Of a stretch of DNA of 64,000 bases, positions 9,496 to 17,806 are shown piece by piece. Location of the stretch: the NCBI GenBank assembly GCA_035693025.1, contig DASSHI010000038.1, positions 58,157 to 122,156 on the forward strand. Direction: 5' to 3'. Both the position numbers and the translations under genes were made by a program. Below the pieces are notes generated by a model, which saw only the letters and a list, made by a program, of their open reading frames with translations, was not told where the DNA came from and made no database searches. The first letter of the stretch is position 1. The number at the start of each line of letters is the position of its first letter. Source of the stretch: VRUE01 sp035693025 (GTDB taxonomy: Bacteria > Actinomycetota > Thermoleophilia > Solirubrobacterales > 70-9).

Positions 9496-10775
9496 GCGCC
9501 GCCGTGCGGCGCAGCTTCGACTCCCTCTCGGTCGGCAACTACCGCCGCTACTTCTTCGGCCAGCTCGTCTCCCTCTCGGGCAACTGGGCGCAGATGGTCG
9601 CGTCGGTCTGGCTCGTCCTCAGCCTCACCCACAGCGGCTTCGCGGTCGGCCTCACGACCGCGCTGCAGTTCGTGCCGATGTTGGCGATCGGCGCCTGGGG
9701 CGGCCTGCTCGCCGATCGCTTCGACAAGCGCCGGCTGCTGATCGTCACCCAGCTGCTGATGGCGCTGCCCGCGGTCGGCCTGCTGGCGGTCAGCGCGGCC
9801 GGGATCGTCACGCCGTGGATGGTCTACCTCGCCGCCTTCTCCCGCGGCGCGGTCAACGCGGTCGACAACCCGACCCGGCAGAGCTTCGTCATCGAGATGG
9901 TCGGCTCCGATCGGGTGGTCAACGCGGTCAGCCTCAACAGCGTGCTGGTGCAGGCGGCGCGGATCGTCGGCCCGGCGCTGGCCGGGGTGCTGATCGCGAC
10001 GCTCGGCGTCGTCCCCTGCTTCGCCGTCAACATCGCCAGCTTCGGCGCGATGATCCTCGCCCTCTGGGGCATGGACACGAGCCGCCTCTCCGCCGCGCCG
10101 AGCAGCGGCCGCGAGCCCGGTGCGATCCGTGCCGGGCTGCGCTACGTGCGCCGCACGCCGGAGCTGGCGATTCCACTGGCGCTGATGGCGCTGGTCGGCA
10201 CCTTCGGCTTCAACTTCCAGGTCGTGATTCCGTTGCTGGCGACCTTCAGCTTCGACGGCGGCGCGAGCGCCTACGCCGTGCTGGTCTCGGCGATGGGCGT
10301 CGGCTCGGTGATCGGCGCCCTGATCACGGGCTCGCACGGCCGCACCGGCCCGCGCCTGATCGCCGGCGCCGCGCTCGCCTTCGGGGCGACGGCGCTGCTC
10401 GCCGCGGCGATGCCCTCGCTGGCGCTGGAGATCCCGATGCTGGCGCTGCTCGGCGCCGCCGCGGTCACCTTTGCGGCGACGATCAACTCGACCCTGCAGC
10501 TGGCGGTCGAGCCGGCGATGCGGGGGCGCGTGATGGCCCTCTACTCGGTCGTCTTCCTCGGCTCGACGCCGATCGGCGGCCCGCTCAGCGGCTGGCTCTC
10601 CGAAGCCTACGACCCGCGCGTGGCGCTGCTGCTCGCCGCGATCGCCGGCCTTTCTGCCGCTTGGGCCGCCCGCGTCGCCTTCAGGCGGATGGAGACGAGG
10701 GCCGTAGAGGTTTGGTGCGCTGAGCGAACCGAACCTCTACGGCGGTCCTCGCCAAGGGAACGTCAGCCGGTGTAG
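9492..10775 (+). CDS. MFS transporter
   Basis: A 427-aa 12-helix transporter of the MFS_3/enterobactin-exporter-like group: FGQLVSLSGNWAQMVASVWL, the motif-A-like loop GLLADRFDKRRLL, and VDNPTRQSFVIEMV. The TTG start overlaps the marR stop, so drug or metabolite efflux under MarR control is likely. The last about 30 residues (RAVEVWCAERTEPLRR onward) are encoded by a copy of the GCCGTAGAGG palindrome and by sequence antisense to the next gene. The original stop was probably nearer 10690 and was lost or displaced by the palindrome (inference). Confidence 0.88.
   Translation: MSAAVRRSFDSLSVGNYRRYFFGQLVSLSGNWAQMVASVWLVLSLTHSGFAVGLTTALQFVPMLAIGAWGGLLADRFDKRRLLIVTQLLMALPAVGLLAVSAAGIVTPWMVYLAAFSRGAVNAVDNPTRQSFVIEMVGSDRVVNAVSLNSVLVQAARIVGPALAGVLIATLGVVPCFAVNIASFGAMILALWGMDTSRLSAAPSSGREPGAIRAGLRYVRRTPELAIPLALMALVGTFGFNFQVVIPLLATFSFDGGASAYAVLVSAMGVGSVIGALITGSHGRTGPRLIAGAALAFGATALLAAAMPSLALEIPMLALLGAAAVTFAATINSTLQLAVEPAMRGRVMALYSVVFLGSTPIGGPLSGWLSEAYDPRVALLLAAIAGLSAAWAARVAFRRMETRAVEVWCAERTEPLRRSSPRERQPV
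10701..10743. repeat. GCCGTAGAGGTTTG palindrome, copy A
   Basis: A 43-nt imperfect palindrome starting GCCGTAGAGGTT and ending AACCTCTACGGC. It is inside the annotated 3' end of the MFS gene and ends 20 bp before the convergent gene's stop. Confidence 0.8.
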
Positions 10776-11749
10776 CCGGCTTCCTTCAGGTATGCGGCGG
10801 CCGCCTTGGCGGGCGACTGCTTTTCGAGTTCGACCCGGGCGTCGAGCTCCTGCATCACCGGCAGGGTGAGGCCCTTCTGCACCTGCACGATCGTCTTTTC
10901 GTAGTCCGGTCCCGCCTTTTCGGCGGTGGACTGCTTGCTGACGAAGATGACGTTGCCTGCGGGGAACACGTGCTTGTCGTCTTCGAGGATGACGAACTTG
11001 TCCTTCTCCGCCGATAGCTGCGGGTCGGTGGTGAAGAGGATCGAGAGATCGGCCTGGCCCTTTTCGAGCACCGTGTAGCGCAGGCCGATGTCGATCGGAG
11101 TGAACGACTTGAACTTGAGGCCGTAGTACTTTTCGAGCCCGGCCAGGCAGTCGATCCGCTGACGGCACTCGGGCGAGCCGTCGAGGCTGAGTTCTTCGGA
11201 TTGGCCTTCGAGGTCGGAGATCGTCTTAAGATCGCGTTCTTCGGCCGTCTTCTTCAGCGTGCCGACCGCGTTGGCGCTGGCGAACGGCGTCGGCGGGAAT
11301 GCCGTCAGGCCTTCCTTTTCGAATTCCGCTTTCGCCTTTTCGTAGGCGGGCCCAGCGCCGGCTGGGACTTCTTCGGGTTCGATGCCGAAGAACGAGGTAA
11401 GCGCCGTGCTGGCGTACTCCGGGTAGCCGGAGATCTGCCCCGACTTGACCGCCTGGTGCGCGACCGTTTCGGAGCCGAGGTTGAGTGCGCTCTTGACCTT
11501 GTAACCGGCCGCTTTCAGCGCCTGGGCATAGATTTCCCCGAGGATTTCCTGTTCGGGGAAGTTCTTCGAGCCGATCGTCAGCGACACCTTGCCGTTCGCC
11601 GGGTTGGAGACGATCGCGCCGCCGCCCCCTTCTTCGCCGCTGCTCGTGCTTTCGTCGTCGCTCGAGCCGCAGGCGGCGACTCCGAGGCTGAGGAAGAGCG
11701 CGAGCAGTACCGCTGCTGAGGCGCGCGCCCTCTTGGTGGTGGTTCTCAC
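10763..11749 (-). CDS. Glycine betaine/choline-type ABC substrate-binding lipoprotein
   Basis: A 328-aa OpuAC/OsmX-type binding protein. The signal peptide ends in a lipobox LGVAAC (Cys about 27), followed by a Ser/Gly/Glu linker. The domain begins VSLTIGSKNFPEQEILGEIY and contains GYPEYASTALTSFFG and SILFTTDPQLSAEKDKFVIL. It captures betaine/choline-like osmolytes outside the membrane. The GTG at 11749 is chosen because AGAGGAAG precedes it and gives a normal n-region (RTTTKRARA). It is the last gene of a four-gene importer operon. Glutamate is mostly GAA. Confidence 0.92.
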   Translation of the reverse strand: MRTTTKRARASAAVLLALFLSLGVAACGSSDDESTSSGEEGGGGAIVSNPANGKVSLTIGSKNFPEQEILGEIYAQALKAAGYKVKSALNLGSETVAHQAVKSGQISGYPEYASTALTSFFGIEPEEVPAGAGPAYEKAKAEFEKEGLTAFPPTPFASANAVGTLKKTAEERDLKTISDLEGQSEELSLDGSPECRQRIDCLAGLEKYYGLKFKSFTPIDIGLRYTVLEKGQADLSILFTTDPQLSAEKDKFVILEDDKHVFPAGNVIFVSKQSTAEKAGPDYEKTIVQVQKGLTLPVMQELDARVELEKQSPAKAAAAYLKEAGYTG

Positions 11750-11796
11750 TGGACTTCCTCTCTTGTCGATTGCATGGGGTTGCTTCACGGAACAGG

Positions 11797-12519
11797 TCAG
11801 GCTTCACCCAGTCGCAAGCCTCTCGAAGTGAGCAGACGTTGCAGCCAGGCGAGCAGGAACTCGAGCATGAGAGCGAGCAGGGCGACCAGGATTCCCCCCG
11901 CCAGCAGCCCGTCGGCGCCGTAGACGTTGCGGTTGATGATGAAGTCGCCGAGCGTGAGGACGCCGGCCAGTGGAGCGATCGTCGCCGTGGCGACGATCGC
12001 GATCGTCGCCCCACGGATCCCCGCCATCAGCGTCGGGATCGCCAGCGGCAGCTCCACCTTGAAGAGGATCTCGGCCTCGGTCATCCCCATTCCGCGCGCC
12101 GCGTCGACCGGGGCCCGGTCGACCTGGCGGATGCCGACGAACGCGTTGGTGAGGATCGGTGGGATGCCGAGAACGGCGAGTGCGATCGCGACGTTGCGCC
12201 AGCCGACGCCGATCGCCGCCGCCATGAAGGCGATCAGCGCCAGCTCGGGGATCGCCCGGCCGGCGTTGCCGAAGCCGATCGCCAGTAGTTCGCCGGCGCC
12301 GCGGTGGCCGAGGTAGAGGCCGAGCGGCAGCGCTATGACCATCGCCAAGGCCAGGGAGAGCAGGGTCAGCTCGACCTGGTTGATCATCAGTTCGACCACC
12401 TGTGAGAAGCCGCCGACCTTCTTGCCGCCGGTAACGCTCGAGCTCTGCGGCTCGAAGATGAATTCGATCGCGCCGCCGATCGAGGCCGGCAGAAAAGGCG
12501 GAACCAGTGCGCCGATCAC
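11797..12519 (-). CDS. ABC transporter permease (OpuCB/OsmW-type)
   Basis: A 240-aa membrane permease with the BPD_transp_1 fold. The EAA-like loop reads DAARGMGMTEAEILFKVELP (about 150-170), which contacts the ATPase. The GTG start at 12519 overlaps the upstream permease stop (GTGA). An N-terminal soluble/amphipathic stretch of about 40 residues precedes the first helix. It pairs with the next permease as a heterodimer. Confidence 0.92.
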   Translation of the reverse strand: MIGALVPPFLPASIGGAIEFIFEPQSSSVTGGKKVGGFSQVVELMINQVELTLLSLALAMVIALPLGLYLGHRGAGELLAIGFGNAGRAIPELALIAFMAAAIGVGWRNVAIALAVLGIPPILTNAFVGIRQVDRAPVDAARGMGMTEAEILFKVELPLAIPTLMAGIRGATIAIVATATIAPLAGVLTLGDFIINRNVYGADGLLAGGILVALLALMLEFLLAWLQRLLTSRGLRLGEA

Positions 12520-13271
12520 CCTACTTCCGCCCTTCGCCACGGCGTCACCAGTCGTTGGATGCCGAGCAGCAGCAAGTCGAAGGCGAGTGCCATCAGGATC
12601 GCGATCGCCCCGGCGACGATGATGCTCGTCTTGAAGGTGAGGTTGCCGCCGGAGTAGATCTTCACCCCAAGCCCGCCGCCGCTCGCCAGCACTGCGAGGG
12701 TCGCGATCGCGACCGTGCTGACCGTGGCGATGCGTAGCCCGGCGACGATCTCCGGCGTCGCCAGCGGCAGCTCGACCTTCCAGAGGATCTGGCGCTCGGT
12801 CAGTCCCATGCCACGCGCTGCGTCGCGGACCGAGGACGGGACGTTGGCGAGCCCGGCGAGCGTGTTGCGGTAGATGATCTGCAGCGTGTAGGCGCTGAGC
12901 GCGACGATCACCGAGTCGCGGCCAAGGCCGGTGATCGGCAGCAGCAGGAAGAAGAAGGCGATGCTGGGGACGGTGTAGAGGACGCCGGTCGCGGCCAGCA
13001 GCGGCGGTCGCAGCCAGCGCCGCCGATGCGCCAGCAGCGCCAAGGAAAAGGCGATCGCGAACCCGATCACGACCGAGAAGGCGACCAATTCGAAGTGCTG
13101 CATGGTCGGGGTGCCGAAGCTGCCGATGTTTTCCTTCGCCCAGTCGAAGCAGAAGAGCTTGTCGGTGGCCTGACAGGGGAGCGTCTCCGAGGTACGGTGG
13201 TGGAAGAAGCTTTCGCCGACTTCGCCGACCTTGGCCAGCGGCAGCGCAAGTGCGGCGGCGCCATTCGTCAT
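12516..13271 (-). CDS. ABC transporter permease (OpuCD/OsmY-type)
   Basis: A 251-aa permease paralogous to its neighbour. The coupling loop is DAARGMGLTERQILWKVELP. A predicted extracytoplasmic N-terminal segment contains two cysteines (LPCQATDKLFCFDW). It overlaps the ATPase gene upstream (ATGA) and the second permease downstream (GTGA), showing tight translational coupling. Confidence 0.92.
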   Translation of the reverse strand: MTNGAAALALPLAKVGEVGESFFHHRTSETLPCQATDKLFCFDWAKENIGSFGTPTMQHFELVAFSVVIGFAIAFSLALLAHRRRWLRPPLLAATGVLYTVPSIAFFFLLLPITGLGRDSVIVALSAYTLQIIYRNTLAGLANVPSSVRDAARGMGLTERQILWKVELPLATPEIVAGLRIATVSTVAIATLAVLASGGGLGVKIYSGGNLTFKTSIIVAGAIAILMALAFDLLLLGIQRLVTPWRRAEVG

Positions 13272-14452
13272 CGCGGGCGCCCCGCGGCGCCGTGCTCCTC
13301 GCGCTTCGCCTCTGGCGAGCCGAGGAACTCGGAGATGATCTCAACCGAGAGCACGCCGGCGATCCGCCCGTCGTGGTCGGTGACCGCGGCGTACTGGGCC
13401 TCGCCCTGGAGCAGGTCGGCGAGCGCGTCGCGCATCACGTCGGCGCGGTCGAGCACCGGTCCGAGGGGCGAGTCGGGCCGCGCCGGGACGGTGTCGGCGG
13501 CGAGGTCGCGCTCCGAGAGCCAGCCCAGCGGTCGCCGCTCGGAGTCGACCAGCAGCGGGTAGGGCACCTCGGCGCCCGCGAGCTTCGCCCGCACCTCGGC
13601 GGTCGCCTGGCCGACGTGGGCCAGCGGCGCCTCCCAGAGGTCGATGTCGGCGACGCGCATCAGCGCCAGTCGCTTCAGCGCCCGGTCGGCGCCGACGAAG
13701 TCCTCGACGAACTCGTCGGCGGGCGCCATCAGCAGCTCCGCCGGAGTCGCGTACTGGGCGACGCGCCCGCCCTTGCGCATCACCGCGATCCGGTCGCCCA
13801 TCTTGATCGCCTCGTCGATGTCGTGGGTGACGAAGAGGACGGTCTTGCGGATCTCCGCTTGCAGGCGGAGGAACTCGTTCTGCAGGCGCTCCCGGTTGAT
13901 CGGGTCGATCGCGCCGAAGGGCTCGTCCATCAGCATCACCAGGGGGTCGGCGGCGAGCGCGCGGGCGACGCCGACGCGCTGCTGCTGGCCGCCGGAGAGC
14001 TGCGCCGGGTAGCGCTCGGCGAGCTCGGCTTCGAGTCCGACCAACTCGATCAGCTCCTCGGTGCGCGTCTGGATCCGCTCCTTCTTCCAACCCAGCAGGC
14101 GCGGCACGGTGGCGATGTTCTCGGCGATCGTGCGGTGGGGGAAGAGCCCGACCTGCTGGATCACGTAGCCGATCTCGCGGCGCAGCCGCGCCGGGTCCCG
14201 ATCGCGCACCGACTCGCCGCCGATCAGCACGTCGCCCTCGCTCAGCTCGACCGTGCGGTTGACCAGCCGCATCGCGGTCGTCTTGCCGCAGCCCGACGGA
14301 CCCACCAGCACGCAGACCTCGCCCGACGGAACCTCCAGGTCAAGCTGCTCGACCGCGGCCTCGGACGAGTTGCCGTAGCGCTTGGTCGCGTTCTCGTAGC
14401 GGACTGCCGAAGCGGCGGACGAGGCTTGCTCGGTGACCTCAGGGACGGGCAC
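13268..14452 (-). CDS. ABC transporter ATP-binding protein with CBS domains (OpuCA/OsmV-type)
   Basis: A 394-aa ATPase: Walker A GPSGCGKTTAM (about 53-63), Q-loop YVIQQVGLFPH, signature LSGGQQQRVGVARAL, Walker B VMLMDEPFGAID, H-loop VTHD. The C-terminal third contains two CBS modules (to about 385), which in OpuCA/OpuA sense ionic strength or nucleotides. First gene of the importer operon. The GTG start is 8 nt after TAGGCT, with no SD, so the operon probably has a leaderless transcript. Confidence 0.94.
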   Translation of the reverse strand: MPVPEVTEQASSAASAVRYENATKRYGNSSEAAVEQLDLEVPSGEVCVLVGPSGCGKTTAMRLVNRTVELSEGDVLIGGESVRDRDPARLRREIGYVIQQVGLFPHRTIAENIATVPRLLGWKKERIQTRTEELIELVGLEAELAERYPAQLSGGQQQRVGVARALAADPLVMLMDEPFGAIDPINRERLQNEFLRLQAEIRKTVLFVTHDIDEAIKMGDRIAVMRKGGRVAQYATPAELLMAPADEFVEDFVGADRALKRLALMRVADIDLWEAPLAHVGQATAEVRAKLAGAEVPYPLLVDSERRPLGWLSERDLAADTVPARPDSPLGPVLDRADVMRDALADLLQGEAQYAAVTDHDGRIAGVLSVEIISEFLGSPEAKREEHGAAGRPR

Positions 14453-14460
14453 TCACGGCG

Positions 14461-14466
14461 AGCCTA
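14461..14466 (-). promoter_or_regulatory. Candidate leaderless -10 (TAGGCT) of importer operon
   Basis: TAGGCT on the minus strand, 8 nt upstream of the GTG at 14452. Confidence 0.5.
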
Positions 14467-14523
14467 TACCCGTCGGGAGCGCGTCATCCACATCAGGACC
14501 GCGAAGATTCCCAAACCGAGCCC

Positions 14524-15780
14524 TCAGGCGATGCCCAGCCGGTCGGCGCGTTCGGCCGCCCGGCGGACGATCTCCTCGACCCCGTCCACCTTCCCTCCGC
14601 GCATCAACACGCGACCGGCGACGACGGTGGTATCGACGACGGAGCCGTTGGCGGTATAGACGAGATCGGAGGCGAGGTCGCCGACGCCCAGCTCGGGCGA
14701 GTCGCCGCGTAGGAGGAGGAGGTCGGCGGGCGCGCCGGGCTCGACCCGGCCGCCCTGCGGGCCGGCGAGCAGCGGCGCCCGGGCGCCGGTGGCGATCTCC
14801 AGCGCCTCGGCTGCGGGGACGACGGTCGGGTCGCCGCTCGTGTGACGCTGGCCGAGCGCGAAGAGCTTGAGGTCGGCGAGCAGGTCGAGCGAGTCGTTGG
14901 AGCCCGCCCCGTCGGTGCCGAGGCCGACCGCGACCCCCGCGCGGCGCGCCGCCGGGTAGGGCATGACGCCGCCGACCGCGAGCTTCATGTTGGCGATCGG
15001 GTTGGCGACTACGGTCGCGCCGCGCGCGGCAATCAGCTCGAGCTCGGCGTCGTCGAGCCAGACGCCGTGGGCGAGCACGGTGCGCTCGCCGAGCAGCCCG
15101 AGGCGGTCGAGATAGGCGGCCGGTCGTTCCCCATGTTCGGAGAGGCAGTCCTCGACCTCCTTTGCGGTCTCCGAGAGGTGGATCTGGATCGCCAGCCCGC
15201 GCTCGGCCGCGGTCTCGCCCGCCCAGCGCAGCAGCTCTTCGCCGGCCGTGTAGATCGAGTGGGGGGCGAGGGCGGCGTCGATTGCGGGGGCCCGCCCGGC
15301 AAGCGCCTCGATCTCGGCGAGCACCCGCGCCTGCGTCTCCTCCGTACGGCCGTCGGCGTCGAACAGCGGTCCGCCGATCGTCGCCCGCAGGCCGGCGTCC
15401 TCGACCGCCCGCGCCGTCGCCTCCGGCTGCCAGTACATGTCCCAGAAGCACGCCGTGCCGGTGCGGATCATCTCCGCACAGGCGAGCCGGGTCCCCCAGT
15501 AGACGTCCTCGGCCTCGAGCTTCGCCTCGACCGGCCAGATCTTCTCCTCGAGCCAGCGCATCAGCGGCAGGTCGCCGCCGTAGCCGCGGAAGAGCGTCAT
15601 CGCCGCGTGCGTGTGCCCGTTGACCAGCGCCGGCACGAGCGGCATCCCCGCCGCGTCGATCGTCTCGTCCCCCGCCTGCCCCGCGACGTCGGGCCCCACC
15701 GCCTCGATCGTCCCGTCCACGCAGCGCACCCCCACCGTGGCGCCATCCACAACGGCGTCCCCAACCATCAACCCACTCAT
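14524..15780 (-). CDS. mtaD: 5'-methylthioadenosine/S-adenosylhomocysteine deaminase (MtaD-like)
   Basis: A 418-aa metal-dependent amidohydrolase. It has the MtaD/TrzN signature VNGHTHAAMTLFRGYGGDLP with the metal HxH (about 56-58), LAPHSIYTA, HLSETAKEVEDC, and the Asp in GLGTDGAGSND. It deaminates MTA (and SAH) to the inosine analogue. The gene lies directly downstream of a nucleoside phosphorylase, so the two could run MTA to methylthioinosine to hypoxanthine plus methylthioribose-1-phosphate. The ATG at 15780 is used; TTG at 15786 and ATG at 15768 are alternatives. Confidence 0.85.
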   Translation of the reverse strand: MSGLMVGDAVVDGATVGVRCVDGTIEAVGPDVAGQAGDETIDAAGMPLVPALVNGHTHAAMTLFRGYGGDLPLMRWLEEKIWPVEAKLEAEDVYWGTRLACAEMIRTGTACFWDMYWQPEATARAVEDAGLRATIGGPLFDADGRTEETQARVLAEIEALAGRAPAIDAALAPHSIYTAGEELLRWAGETAAERGLAIQIHLSETAKEVEDCLSEHGERPAAYLDRLGLLGERTVLAHGVWLDDAELELIAARGATVVANPIANMKLAVGGVMPYPAARRAGVAVGLGTDGAGSNDSLDLLADLKLFALGQRHTSGDPTVVPAAEALEIATGARAPLLAGPQGGRVEPGAPADLLLLRGDSPELGVGDLASDLVYTANGSVVDTTVVAGRVLMRGGKVDGVEEIVRRAAERADRLGIA

Positions 15781-15791
15781 GCGCAACCGGC

Positions 15792-15837
15792 CGCTGTGGA
15801 CTTTTTACGTGTCCTGGGACGACAAAAGTCCACAGCG
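15792..15837. terminator. Long intergenic hairpin
   Basis: CGCTGTGGACTTTT pairs with AAAAGTCCACAGCG (14 bp), with a second small stem GTCC/GGAC at the tip. It fills the gap between the phosphorylase stop and the deaminase start, so it is either an internal terminator/attenuator or a palindromic element. Confidence 0.6.
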
Positions 15838-15838
15838 C

Positions 15839-16513
15839 TCATTCGACGAGCTCTCGAAGAGCGGCGGCGAGGTCGTCGCGCAGGCGGGAGGCGTTGCGCT
15901 CGCGGTCGCGGTCGAGCTCGGCGGGGGACAGGGGGACTGCGGCGATGCCGTTGGCGAGGTTGTCGACGACGCAGACGGCTGCGTAGGGCAGGCCCAGCTC
16001 GGCGGCGACGGTGCACTCGGAGGCCAGCGTCATCCCGACCAGGTCGGCGTGCGCGGCCAGCAGGCGGATCTCGGCCGGCGTCTCGAAGCGCGGGCCGTTC
16101 GTCTGCCAGTAGACGCCGCCGTCGCGCAGCGCCCCCGCGCCGCTGCCTGCCCAGGCCGAGAGCACCTGGCCCCGCCACTGCGGATCGAAGCCGACCGTCA
16201 TGTGCCCGCGGGGGCCCTCGAAGGTGGTGACGGAGCTCTGCAGAGCGATGAAGTCGTGCGGGCAGACGAAGCTGCCGACGCCCAGCTCCCGGTCGAGCGA
16301 GCCGACCGAGGCGATCGCCAGTACCCGGTCGCAGCCGCTCCCGGCCAGCGAGCGCAGGTTGGCCGCGTGGTCGATCCGGTGGGGCAGGACGTAGGCGCCG
16401 TCGGTACCCCGGTGGCGCTGCAATACGACGGCGTGCGACTCGGCGGCGGCCGTCACCTCGGCGCCCCCCGGTCCGGTGGCACTGCTGCCGAGGATGACCG
16501 CGAGTCGTCCCAC
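15839..16513 (-). CDS. Methylthioadenosine/methylthioinosine phosphorylase family
   Basis: A 224-aa type-II PNP/MTAP family enzyme. It has TNGPRFETPAEIR, GMTLASECTVAAELGLPYA and CVVDNLANGI. The base-recognition segment reads VDN rather than the DxD of adenine-specific MTAPs, which suits a 6-oxopurine such as methylthioinosine (inference). It is slightly short for the family (usually 240-290), mostly at the N-terminal phosphate loop. The GTG start lies 6 nt after TAGGAT, so it is probably leaderless. It leads the two-gene unit with the MTA deaminase. Confidence 0.82.
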   Translation of the reverse strand: MGRLAVILGSSATGPGGAEVTAAAESHAVVLQRHRGTDGAYVLPHRIDHAANLRSLAGSGCDRVLAIASVGSLDRELGVGSFVCPHDFIALQSSVTTFEGPRGHMTVGFDPQWRGQVLSAWAGSGAGALRDGGVYWQTNGPRFETPAEIRLLAAHADLVGMTLASECTVAAELGLPYAAVCVVDNLANGIAAVPLSPAELDRDRERNASRLRDDLAAALRELVE

Positions 16514-16519
16514 GCCGCG

Positions 16520-16525
16520 ATCCTA
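16520..16525 (-). promoter_or_regulatory. Candidate leaderless -10 (TAGGAT)
   Basis: TAGGAT on the minus strand, 6 nt upstream of the GTG at 16513. Confidence 0.5.
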
Positions 16526-16527
16526 TG

Positions 16528-16572
16528 CGCCGTAGAGGTTTGGTTCGCTATGCGGTTCAAACCTCTACGGCG
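16528..16572. repeat. GCCGTAGAGGTTTG palindrome, copy B
   Basis: A 45-nt palindrome with perfect 15-bp arms (CGCCGTAGAGGTTTG). Here it lies in a divergent intergenic region, which argues against a pure terminator role for this family. Confidence 0.85.
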
Positions 16573-16588
16573 GGTCGGGTTGCGCGGG

Positions 16589-16594
16589 TATCTT
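16589..16594 (+). promoter_or_regulatory. Candidate leaderless -10 (TATCTT)
   Basis: TATCTT, 7 nt upstream of the ATG at 16602. Confidence 0.45.
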
Positions 16595-16601
16595 GGGTTG
16601 T

Positions 16602-17093
16602 ATGAACGACCGGCCGTCGGGGCGCCAGGAGACGGAGGACGAGCGCCTCGATCGCAATCTGGCCGAGTTGCTGCAGGAGCTGCGGGTGGCGCTGCCGGGG
16701 GTACAGGTCCTGTTCGCCTTCCTGCTGGCCGTCCCCTTTCAGCAGAACTTCACCCAGATCACCGCCTTTCAGGAAAAGACCTACTTCGTCACCCTGCTCT
16801 GCACCGCGATCTCGGCGACGCTGCTGATCTCTCCCACTGCTTATCACCGCCTCACCTTCCGCCTGCAGCAGAAGAAGGAGCTGGTCCATGTGTCCAATCG
16901 CCTCTCGATCGTCGGGCTCGGCTTCCTGGCACTGGCGATGACGGGCGCGATCGTGCTCATCACCGACGTGCTCTTTGGCGCCATCGCCACCGCGTTCTTC
17001 GGCATCGCGGCCGGGGCGATGTTCGTTCTGCTCTGGGGGGTGCTGCCGTTGCGCCGGCGGGGCAGCCTGGCTCAGGTGGAACGGGACGATTGA
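16602..17093 (+). CDS. DUF6328 family membrane protein
   Basis: A 163-aa protein with the family's N-terminal motif RLDRNLAELLQELRVALPGVQVLFAFLLAVPFQQNF, then four predicted membrane helices (about 35-55, 66-86, 110-130, 133-153). The function is unknown; these proteins are common in actinobacteria. The ATG at 16602 follows TATCTT at 7 nt with no SD, so it is preferred over TTG at 16593. Confidence 0.82.
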   Translation: MNDRPSGRQETEDERLDRNLAELLQELRVALPGVQVLFAFLLAVPFQQNFTQITAFQEKTYFVTLLCTAISATLLISPTAYHRLTFRLQQKKELVHVSNRLSIVGLGFLALAMTGAIVLITDVLFGAIATAFFGIAAGAMFVLLWGVLPLRRRGSLAQVERDD

Positions 17094-17114
17094 CGGGGCC
17101 CGGGTCGTTCCGGC

Positions 17115-17735
17115 TCAGCAGAGCGGCGCCCGCTCGCCTTCGGCGCGCTGTCCCCAGAGCCCGACCATCTCGTCGGCGAAACGCTCCACCAGGGGAAGGT
17201 CCGGCGCGGTCGCGAAGAGCATTTCGAGGTCGAACTCCCAGATCAGGATCTTGAGGTCGAGGCTGACCGGCAGGTCTTCGTCGACGCTCTCGCCGAGCAC
17301 CTCGTAGGCCTGGCGCAGGACGGCCACGTTGGCGGCTTTGTCGGCAGCGAAGATCGCCTGCGCCTGAGAGCCCGTCCGGGCGATGCGTTGTCGGTGCTCC
17401 TTCTTGCGCGCTTCGTAGTCCTCGATCGAGGCGTCTTCGGTCATCGCCTCGACCAGATCGGCAACCTCGTCGCCGAAGCGATCGCGCAGCGAGTCCAGCT
17501 CCACGTCGGCGTGCTCGGCGACGTCGTGCAGCAGAGCGGCGCCGACCACCTCATCCGGATAGTTCTGCCCCGCGAGCAGCTCGCCGACGGCCAGCGAATG
17601 CTCGATGAAGGGAACCTCGTCGCAGCCCGTCTGCCTGAACTGGCCGGCGTGGGCACGACGGGCAACCGAGAGGGAGCCGCGGATGAGCGCGGAGCGTTCG
17701 GCCCTGGAGTCGATCCGACTGGCTGGAAGAGACAT
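17115..17735 (-). CDS. HD-domain phosphohydrolase (SpoT-like)
   Basis: A 206-aa protein resembling the hydrolase half of RelA/SpoT/MESH1. It has ARRAHAGQFRQTGCDEVPFIEH, the HD pair AALLHDVAEHADVE, and a later AADKAANVAVL that supplies the final Asp-like metal ligand. Such stand-alone proteins can hydrolyse (p)ppGpp or related nucleotides, but this cannot be shown here. The start at 17735 is the first plausible ATG; TACCCT lies 10 nt before it. Confidence 0.75.
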   Translation of the reverse strand: MSLPASRIDSRAERSALIRGSLSVARRAHAGQFRQTGCDEVPFIEHSLAVGELLAGQNYPDEVVGAALLHDVAEHADVELDSLRDRFGDEVADLVEAMTEDASIEDYEARKKEHRQRIARTGSQAQAIFAADKAANVAVLRQAYEVLGESVDEDLPVSLDLKILIWEFDLEMLFATAPDLPLVERFADEMVGLWGQRAEGERAPLC

Positions 17736-17806
17736 CCAGCTACCCAGGGTAACGGACCAAACGGTAAAAGCACTCCATTCGTACCGAAACGGGACGTGCG
17801 TCTTGT

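Noticed and set aside
11797..13344. One 515-codon ABC permease
   Set aside because: The upper part is out of frame with the real upstream permease; the true gene starts at GTG 12519, overlapping the neighbour's stop.
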